Source: Caryophanales bacterium UBA6769 (GTDB taxonomy: Bacteria; Bacillota; Bacilli; Bacillales; UBA6769). From it: a stretch of 11,837 nt of DNA. The translations under genes and the position numbers were made by a program. The notes beneath the pieces were generated by a model. That model was given only the letters and a program-made list of their open reading frames with translations. It had not been told where the DNA came from and did no database searches. The stretch lies in assembly GCA_002453275.1 (NCBI GenBank), contig DKGN01000070.1:7039-18875 (forward strand), given 5' to 3'. Positions 6,535 through 11,837 of the stretch are shown in pieces. Each line of letters starts with the position of its first letter. Position 1 is the first letter of the stretch.

Positions 6535-8202
6535 ATGAAATTTTTAAAGAATCATCAAACCGCAGTTTTTGCACTTGGAGGACTTGGTGAAATTGGTAAA
6601 AACACGTATGGTGTCCAATTTCAAGACGAGATTATATTAATTGATGCGGGAATAAAATTTCCGGAGGACGAGCTTTTAGGAATTGATTATGTTATCCCTG
6701 ATTATTCATATCTCGTTAGAAATAGTGACAAAATAAAAGGGTTGTTTATTACACATGGTCATGAGGATCATATAGGTGGCATTCCATTTTTATTAAAACA
6801 AATTAACATTCCTATCTATGGCGGAAAGCTTGCTATTGGGCTCATACGGAACAAACTAGAGGAACATGGTTTATTACGCCGCACGAAGCTAGTAGAGATT
6901 GATGAAGACGATGTAATCAAGTTTCGTAAGACAGCAGTTAGTTTTTTTAGAACCACCCATAGTATTCCTGACTCTTTTGGTATCGTTGTCAAAACACCAC
7001 AAGGGGATATTGTGCATACGGGAGATTTTAAGTTTGATTTCACACCAGTTGGTGAGCCAGCTAATTTAACTAAAATGGCGGAAATCGGAAAAGAAGGCGT
7101 ATTGTGTCTGCTTTCAGATAGCACGAACAGTGAAATCCCTGAATTCACAATGTCAGAAAGACGTGTCGGAGAGACCATTCAAAACATTTTCCGGAAAGTA
7201 GACGGTCGGGTTATTTTTGCTACATTCGCCTCGAACATTCACAGACTTCAACAAGTAGTAGAAGCAGCTGTTGAAAATGGGCGGAAGGTAGCTGTCTTTG
7301 GGCGAAGTATGGAATCCGCAATGGAAATCGGTCAGAACCTTGGTTACATTAAAGCCCCTAAAGATACATTTATTGATGCTCAACAAATTAATCGTATACC
7401 TGACAATGAGATTACAATTCTTTGTACAGGAAGCCAAGGTGAACCAATGGCGGCATTATCAAGAATCGCCAATGGCACACATCGGCAAATTCAAATCATC
7501 CCAGGTGATACAGTAGTATTTTCATCCTCACCCATTCCTGGAAATGCCGTTAGTGTAGGAAAGATTATCAACCGGCTTTATCGAGCAGGTGCCGAAGTCA
7601 TCCACCATAAGTTAAGCGATATCCATACATCTGGTCATGGTGGCCAACAGGAAATGAAACTAATGATTCGTCTCATTAAACCGAAATTTTTTGTTCCAAT
7701 TCACGGAGAATACCGGATGTTAAAAATGCATACAAAATTAGCTGCTGACTGTGATATTCCTGAAGAAAATTCATTCATTATGGATAATGGAGATGTTCTT
7801 GCCCTGGAATCCGATAAGGCTGTTGTTGCAGGAAGAATACCGTCCGGTTCTGTCTATGTAGATGGTAGTGGAATTGGAGATATCGGAAACATCGTCCTTC
7901 GTGACCGAAGAATTCTTTCCGAAGAAGGTCTTGTCGTCGTTGTTGTTAGCATTAATATGAATGAATATAAGATTGTTTCCGGTCCTGATATTATTTCACG
8001 GGGCTTCGTCTATATGCGAGAATCTGGAGACTTGATTAAAGAAGCGCAAGAACTTATCCGCCGACATTTACATCAAGTGATGGAACAACAAACGAGTCAA
8101 TGGTCACAAATAAAAAACGAGATTACAGATACGTTAGCTCCCTTTTTATATGAAAAAACAAAGAGACGCCCGATGATCTTACCTATCATCATGGAGACAT
8201 AA
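6535..8202 (+). CDS. rnjA: ribonuclease J1
   Basis: Metallo-beta-lactamase / beta-CASP ribonuclease with 5'-to-3' exonuclease and endonuclease activity; a main enzyme of mRNA decay and rRNA maturation in Firmicutes. The 555 residues equal the B. subtilis protein. Metal ligands are at the expected positions: H74, H76, D78 and H79 in HGHEDH, H142, D164 and H390 in PIHGEYR. The beta-CASP part includes CTGSQGEP (297-304) and HTSGHGG (364-370, H368). The C-terminus ends in KTKRRPMILPIIMET, typical of RnjA rather than RnjB. The start is ATG 6535 with GGAGAAG 8 nt upstream. In B. subtilis rpoY precedes it; here rpoY is missing. It ends at a shared terminator facing ktrC. Confidence 0.97.
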   Translation: MKFLKNHQTAVFALGGLGEIGKNTYGVQFQDEIILIDAGIKFPEDELLGIDYVIPDYSYLVRNSDKIKGLFITHGHEDHIGGIPFLLKQINIPIYGGKLAIGLIRNKLEEHGLLRRTKLVEIDEDDVIKFRKTAVSFFRTTHSIPDSFGIVVKTPQGDIVHTGDFKFDFTPVGEPANLTKMAEIGKEGVLCLLSDSTNSEIPEFTMSERRVGETIQNIFRKVDGRVIFATFASNIHRLQQVVEAAVENGRKVAVFGRSMESAMEIGQNLGYIKAPKDTFIDAQQINRIPDNEITILCTGSQGEPMAALSRIANGTHRQIQIIPGDTVVFSSSPIPGNAVSVGKIINRLYRAGAEVIHHKLSDIHTSGHGGQQEMKLMIRLIKPKFFVPIHGEYRMLKMHTKLAADCDIPEENSFIMDNGDVLALESDKAVVAGRIPSGSVYVDGSGIGDIGNIVLRDRRILSEEGLVVVVVSINMNEYKIVSGPDIISRGFVYMRESGDLIKEAQELIRRHLHQVMEQQTSQWSQIKNEITDTLAPFLYEKTKRRPMILPIIMET

Positions 8203-8207
8203 TAAAT

Positions 8208-8233
8208 AAAAAACGCCCGCAAGGGCTTTTTTT
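8208..8233. terminator. bidirectional terminator between rnjA and ktrC
   Basis: AAAAAA-C-GCCC, loop GCAA, GGGC-TTTTTTT. The four G:C pairs (8215-8218 with 8223-8226) are extended by six A:T pairs after one mismatch. The flanking A6 and T7 runs provide a U-tract for both directions. The hairpin lies 5 nt after the rnjA stop and just after the ktrC stop on the other strand. Confidence 0.88.
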
Positions 8234-8236
8234 ATT

Positions 8237-8899
8237 TTATTCGTTGAGCAACTTTTTTTCTAATCGATTGATATCTTGATAGGCCCCAATCACAACTAAA
8301 ATATCATCTTTCAATATTTCTTCATGAGCTTGGGGTGATATCATAATTGACTCCCCTCTTTTTATCGCTACAATGTTGACACCATAAATGGCCCGTACAT
8401 CTAAATCGATTAAAGTTTTACCATGAATTTTTGAACTCGCGATTAATTCGACGATGCTATATTCGGCTGATAGCTCTAAATAATCAAGCACGTTATTCGA
8501 AACTAGATTTGTTACAATTCTTACTCCCATATCTCGCTCAGGGTGTACAATTTGATCAGCACCAATTTTTTTAAGAACTTTTTCATGGTGATCATTTTGG
8601 GCTTTGACTGTAATTTTTTTCACACCTTGTTCTTTTAACATTAACGTCGTTAGGATGCTCGCCTGAATATTATCACCAATAGCAACAATCACATGTTCAA
8701 AATTCCGAATCCCTAAGTTTTTCAATACATTTTCGTCTGTCGTATCCGCAATAACAGCATGGGTTGCAACTTCGGCATACTCATTTACCCTTTCCTCATC
8801 GATATCGATCGCTAGTACTTCCATTCCTTGAATGACTAGCTCACGACAAATACTTCCCCCGAATCGACCAAGTCCGATAACCGCAAATTCTTTTTTCAC
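8237..8899 (-). CDS. ktrC: potassium uptake regulator KtrC-like (RCK/TrkA protein)
   Basis: Cytoplasmic gating ring subunit that controls a Ktr-type potassium channel/transporter through nucleotides (ATP/ADP, c-di-AMP in the family). It has 220 residues. The N-terminal RCK_N Rossmann domain has GLGRFG (9-14) and the acidic end of strand 2 in AIDID (30-34). The RCK_C domain (about 135-218) follows. The sequence KKEFAVIGLGRFGGSIC matches B. subtilis KtrC (YkqB), which also lies next to rnjA. The start is GTG 8899 with GGAGG 7 nt upstream. The longer frame back to ATG 8965 is rejected because it runs across the promoter. No membrane partner (KtrD/KtrB) is in the window, so it must be encoded elsewhere. 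Confidence 0.94.
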   Translation of the reverse strand: MKKEFAVIGLGRFGGSICRELVIQGMEVLAIDIDEERVNEYAEVATHAVIADTTDENVLKNLGIRNFEHVIVAIGDNIQASILTTLMLKEQGVKKITVKAQNDHHEKVLKKIGADQIVHPERDMGVRIVTNLVSNNVLDYLELSAEYSIVELIASSKIHGKTLIDLDVRAIYGVNIVAIKRGESIMISPQAHEEILKDDILVVIGAYQDINRLEKKLLNE

Positions 8900-8933
8900 A
8901 AAAATTCCTCCGTTACTCTTAACAATTGAAACG

Positions 8934-8942
8934 ATCATAGCA
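8934..8942 (-). promoter_or_regulatory. extended -10 promoter of ktrC
   Basis: On the minus strand TGCTATGAT matches TGnTATAAT with one mismatch in the hexamer. No good -35 is seen at 17 bp (TTACGT). Transcription would start near 8927, about 28 nt before the GTG start and upstream of its GGAGG site, which also supports the short ktrC start. Confidence 0.6.
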
Positions 8943-8976
8943 TATTTACTTCTTCCACGTAACATTCGTTTCGATT

Positions 8977-9015
8977 AAAAAAACTCAAAGGTGCATTTCT
9001 ACACCTTTGAGTTTT
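8977..9015 (-). terminator. strong Rho-independent terminator after the UPF0180 gene
   Basis: Perfect 14-bp stem: AAAACTCAAAGGTG (8980-8993) and CACCTTTGAGTTTT (9002-9015) around an 8-nt loop. On the minus strand it is followed by a run of U residues (complement of 8977-8983), 33 nt past the UPF0180 stop. It insulates ktrC from the genes to its right. Confidence 0.92.
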
Positions 9016-9048
9016 CCTGTAAATCGGATGCACTTTACATTGTCATTA

Positions 9049-9291
9049 TTAGTGAATGCGTTTTTCTACTTCTTGACAAATTTCCTCAGCAGATAAACCA
9101 CTTGCATTCAATATTGAACCATTCGTAACAATATTTTGAATGTCCATCATATTTTCATCTTGACCTGAAATAACACAAACATCACAATTTGTTGCATCTG
9201 ATTCTTGCTTCAATGTCACAACATGAAAGCCTTTATTTTGCAGAGCCTCTGAAACATTCGTTAAAGATTGTTCTACACCAACCGTTGCCAT
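9049..9291 (-). CDS. UPF0180 family protein (YkuS-like)
   Basis: Small 80-residue soluble protein of a conserved Bacillaceae family whose function is unknown. The sequence MATVGVEQSLTNV followed by a CDVCVISGQD segment resembles B. subtilis YkuS as I remember it. It contains a CxxC pair (NCDVC, residues about 35-39) that could bind metal or be redox-active; this is inference. The start is ATG 9291 with AAGAGGG about 8 nt upstream. The frame is open for 13 more codons to 9330, without a suitable ribosome site. It sits between a weak terminator-like hairpin behind the regulator gene and its own strong terminator, so it is probably monocistronic. A second role is not visible. Confidence 0.88.
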   Translation of the reverse strand: MATVGVEQSLTNVSEALQNKGFHVVTLKQESDATNCDVCVISGQDENMMDIQNIVTNGSILNASGLSAEEICQEVEKRIH

Positions 9292-9321
9292 TTTTTCATC
9301 CCTCTTTCTTGTCAATCTTAT

Positions 9322-9361
9322 AAAAAACAACTTCCCATTGGATACAATGCCCCTGTTTTTT
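9322..9361 (-). terminator. probable weak terminator between the ccpC-like gene and the UPF0180 gene
   Basis: An outer stem AAAAAACA (9322-9329) with TGTTTTTT (9354-9361) encloses CATTG (9336-9340) and CAATG (9345-9349) with a 4-nt loop and unpaired bases between the stems. It starts 18 nt past the regulator stop. The interrupted, AT-rich stem makes it less certain than the other terminators here. Confidence 0.5.
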
Positions 9362-9379
9362 CTTTTTATGCTTCAGCGT

Positions 9380-10237
9380 TCATAATTGATTGACAAGATT
9401 TAAAAATGCGTCAACTTGCTTTAAGCGAGTTTGAGATTCGTGATAAATAATCCACGTATCACGACTAACCTTTTCATTTGATTTTGTTCTTAATGGAATC
9501 TGATTCATAGACCGATCATGCTCAGTAAGACTAATTGAAGGTAAAATAGCATATCCAATTCCATTTAGTGCCATTTGTTTACATGTTTCAATATGATCAA
9601 CGATTATTGTTCGTTCAGGGGGTGATAAAAAATGTTCATGCCACCAGGATTGAATTTCGCGATAATAAGTAGAGTCGCTTTTAAATTGAATAAATGGTTT
9701 GCTTGAATTCTTTAATTCCTCGATCGATTGGATGTTCGTATCAACGAGAACGAGTTCGTCACTTAATAATAACTTTTTCTTCCCTCGCCAATCAGGATTG
9801 CCGCGAATAATTCCAATATGATAGTGCTCTTCTGCGAACTGATGGACAATCTCGCTCGTCCACCCAGTAATTAAGGAGACCTTTACTTTTGAATAAAGAT
9901 CAACGTATTGCTTCAAGATTTTTGGCAGCCAATATTGCCCAATGATAGAGGCAGCAGCAAGTTTAAGCGTTCCTGACACTTCTGTTTCCATTAAGGATAT
10001 TTCATCTAAAACCTTCGCTTTTTCCTTCAATGTTTGATTGGCATAGGCAATAATTTTTTCTCCAGCAGGGGTCAAAGCTAGCCCTCTCTTTGAACGTAAA
10101 AAAATCTCTGTACCCCATTCTCTTTCAATTGTCCGCAATCGCTGACTTAGCGCTGGTTGTGTAACATAAAGCCTTTCTGCTGCTTTTCGCATATTCAATT
10201 CTTCAGCTAAAATGGATAGCATTTCATATTCTGTCAT
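9380..10237 (-). CDS. ccpC: LysR-type transcriptional regulator, CcpC-like
   Basis: The 285 residues form an N-terminal winged helix-turn-helix (about 10-65; MRKAAERLYVTQPALSQRL is the DNA-reading part) and a substrate-binding domain (about 86-285). IIGQYWLPK, SLITGWTSE, GIIRGNP, FIQFKSDSTY and ETCKQMALNGIGYAILPS match my memory of B. subtilis CcpC (YkuM). CcpC is the citrate-responsive repressor/activator of citZ and citB. The assignment rests on recall, not a search. The start is ATG 10237; GAGG lies about 10 nt upstream, and no in-frame start exists just above it. The N-terminus is a few residues shorter than usual. The gene lies 24 nt after the MFS transporter stop, so the two are likely co-transcribed. 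I saw no perfect ATAA-N7-TTAT CcpC site in the window. Confidence 0.88.
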   Translation of the reverse strand: MTEYEMLSILAEELNMRKAAERLYVTQPALSQRLRTIEREWGTEIFLRSKRGLALTPAGEKIIAYANQTLKEKAKVLDEISLMETEVSGTLKLAAASIIGQYWLPKILKQYVDLYSKVKVSLITGWTSEIVHQFAEEHYHIGIIRGNPDWRGKKKLLLSDELVLVDTNIQSIEELKNSSKPFIQFKSDSTYYREIQSWWHEHFLSPPERTIIVDHIETCKQMALNGIGYAILPSISLTEHDRSMNQIPLRTKSNEKVSRDTWIIYHESQTRLKQVDAFLNLVNQL

Positions 10238-10261
10238 CGTGCAACGGCCTCGTCTCTTAGT

Positions 10262-11776
10262 TTATTTCTTTGAGTCGTGAGGATTTGGAAAAAAGAGTAT
10301 GCTCAATAACGTAATAAGCGCAATAATAAGCAAGCCCCAATATACGCTATGTAGTCCAAATATTAATCCATCTTGGAGTAAATATAACGTCTTTTCGGAC
10401 AAAGATTGCTTCTCTGTCTCATTTAATAATACTTCAACGACATCAACGGATTCCAATCGAGCAACCGATTCGCCATGTTGGTTAAAATACCGCTTCATTT
10501 GACTATTCAATATACCCCCAAGAAGCGCGGCTCCAATTGCACTACCAAGCATTCGCATAAACATATTGTTAGCCGTCGCAACGCCTCGTCTTTTCCACTC
10601 AACACTACTTTGAATGGCAACGATAAACGTAGTACTCGTTAATCCCATTCCGACACCAATAAAGAAAGATGCCAAACCTGCCCAAATCGGTCCAAGTGCA
10701 GGTGTTAGGAAAACAAAAAAGATAGAACCAATGACGAGCGCAATGCCTCCAATGATTGCAATCGGTCTGAAGCCCACCTTGAGCATCGCTCTTCCAGCAA
10801 TCGTAGAAGCAATTGGCCAGCCAATTGACATCGTCGTTAATGTAAAACCCGCAATAATTGGAGTCTGTCCCATGACGCCTTGCACAAAGGTCGGCAAAAA
10901 ACTAGAAACCCCCATCAAAATCATCCCAGACGTTAATGTTGCTACGTTTGCAAATACCATTAACGGCTGGCGCCATAACTCCAATGGCATCATAGGTTCT
11001 TCAAATCGTGATTCTTGGTACATAAAAATAGCAAAAAATGTAACAGCAATTGCTCCTAATGTGATAATTTCGATAGATGACCACGCCCAAGCAACTCCAC
11101 CTTGAATGAGTACGAGCATGATTGCCAACACTGCGATAAGTAGATACGTTGCTCCAGCATAGTCAATTTTGGGCTGCTTTTTTTCAGGGTGTTCATGTAA
11201 AAAAAAGACGACCCCAATAATAGAAAAAATTCCGATTGGAATATTAATCCAAAAAATCCATGACCAATTTACATACTGAACTAAAATTCCTCCGAGCAAT
11301 GGTCCTAAAATGGCTGAAACTCCCCAAACGCTTGATAAATAACCTTGAACCTTCGCTCGCTCCTCCAGTGAATAAATGTCACCAACAATTGTCGTAGCAA
11401 TTGGAGTTACGGCTCCAGCACCAAAGCCTTGAATCAATCGAAAAATGATTAACATTACCATAGTGGAAGCAAAGCCACATAAAATAGACCCAATTAAAAA
11501 TGTCACAACCCCAAAAACAAAGATTGGTTTTCTACCAAATAAATCAGATAGTTTACCATAAATTAAAATCGTTACAGCTTGCATAACTAAGTAAGCTGAA
11601 AAAACCCAACTATAAAGGGAAAACCCGCCAAGTTCCGCTACGATTCCTGGCATCGCTGTCGCCACAATTGTTCCTTCTATTGCAGACATGAACATTGACA
11701 TAATAATTGCTGCTAACACAAGCGGTCGGTTTGTTCTTTTGTTTAAGGTAACGGCTCTCATTTGTGACGACGACAT
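10262..11776 (-). CDS. MFS drug/proton antiporter, DHA2 (14-helix) family
   Basis: Integral membrane exporter of 504 residues with about fourteen hydrophobic segments, the DHA2/EmrB-type length. Motif A GKLSDLFGRKP (74-84) lies between helices 2 and 3, motif B RLIQGFGAG (113-121, R113) in helix 4, and the antiporter motif C GVSAILGPLLGG (152-163) in helix 5. The helix-1 signature reads IEGTIVATAMP, with E34 where most relatives have Asp. The substrate cannot be told from sequence; relatives such as Bmr3 or YusP export drugs. The start is ATG 11776 with a poor GTGGTG ribosome site; ATG 11761 is an alternative with none. Its promoter is probably at or beyond the right edge. The CcpC-like gene follows 24 nt downstream. 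Confidence 0.9.
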   Translation of the reverse strand: MSSSQMRAVTLNKRTNRPLVLAAIIMSMFMSAIEGTIVATAMPGIVAELGGFSLYSWVFSAYLVMQAVTILIYGKLSDLFGRKPIFVFGVVTFLIGSILCGFASTMVMLIIFRLIQGFGAGAVTPIATTIVGDIYSLEERAKVQGYLSSVWGVSAILGPLLGGILVQYVNWSWIFWINIPIGIFSIIGVVFFLHEHPEKKQPKIDYAGATYLLIAVLAIMLVLIQGGVAWAWSSIEIITLGAIAVTFFAIFMYQESRFEEPMMPLELWRQPLMVFANVATLTSGMILMGVSSFLPTFVQGVMGQTPIIAGFTLTTMSIGWPIASTIAGRAMLKVGFRPIAIIGGIALVIGSIFFVFLTPALGPIWAGLASFFIGVGMGLTSTTFIVAIQSSVEWKRRGVATANNMFMRMLGSAIGAALLGGILNSQMKRYFNQHGESVARLESVDVVEVLLNETEKQSLSEKTLYLLQDGLIFGLHSVYWGLLIIALITLLSILFFPNPHDSKK

Positions 11777-11837
11777 GTTGGCACCACTTTCATATCAAAC
11801 TCATTCAATCGTAAAATAAGAAGAATCTGCCCCAACT

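Noticed and set aside
8900..8965. 22-residue N-terminal extension of KtrC
   Set aside because: It overlaps the extended -10 promoter and the GGAGG site, and family proteins begin at the KKEFAVIG segment.
10614..11105. 163-residue plus-strand open frame opposite the MFS transporter
   Set aside because: It is antisense to membrane-helix codons and has low-complexity Ile/Pro/Ala composition; no family features and no supported start.
1..11837. CRISPR arrays, insertion sequences, tRNA or rRNA genes, prophage or toxin-antitoxin modules
   Set aside because: No direct-repeat arrays, transposase-like frames, terminal repeats or RNA-gene signatures were seen; gene content is ordinary chromosomal core plus a transporter and regulator.

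Overview
The window looks like a core chromosomal segment of a low-GC, endospore-former-type Firmicute in the Bacillaceae. The evidence is the AT-rich sequence, AGGAGG-type ribosome sites, and products that read like Bacillus orthologues: RNase J1 with the family's exact 555-residue length, KtrC, CcpC, a YkuS-like UPF0180 protein and Bacillus-type PdhABCD. The acidic, Ala/Pro-poor linkers of the E2 protein would fit a salt- or alkali-adapted species, but that is only inference.

Layout. The left edge (1-111) has an open frame on the plus strand that may be the tail of a gene entering the window. A small three-helix membrane protein (104-346, minus) lies against it. Next comes the pyruvate dehydrogenase operon on the minus strand, pdhA-pdhB-pdhC-pdhD (5254 down to 439), closed by a hairpin terminator at about 394-426. 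A 443-bp AT-rich divergent region (5255-5697) separates pdhA from def (peptide deformylase, plus). It holds a cluster of perfect inverted repeats and an extended -10 element for def. After def is a 288-bp gap with a possible tiny cationic peptide ORF and a sigma-A-like promoter, then rnjA (RNase J1, plus). rnjA converges on ktrC (minus) over a shared hairpin. Further right, all on the minus strand, are a UPF0180 gene with a perfect 14-bp terminator, a LysR-type regulator very like CcpC, and a 14-helix DHA2-type MFS transporter 24 nt upstream of the regulator.

Function. The left half is central metabolism: PdhABCD turns pyruvate into acetyl-CoA. The CcpC-like regulator at the right controls entry of acetyl-CoA into the TCA cycle in B. 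subtilis (citrate-responsive control of citZ and citB). In the middle are protein N-terminal processing (Def), RNA turnover (RNase J1) and potassium uptake control (KtrC). Several starts were moved to GTG or TTG codons that have good ribosome sites: pdhA GTG, pdhC TTG, ktrC GTG and the small membrane protein GTG.

I found no convincing new multi-gene system. The points most worth a second look are the inverted-repeat cluster between pdhA and def, the tiny basic amphipathic ORF before rnjA, and the absence of rpoY, ykrA and ykyA from positions where B. subtilis has them.
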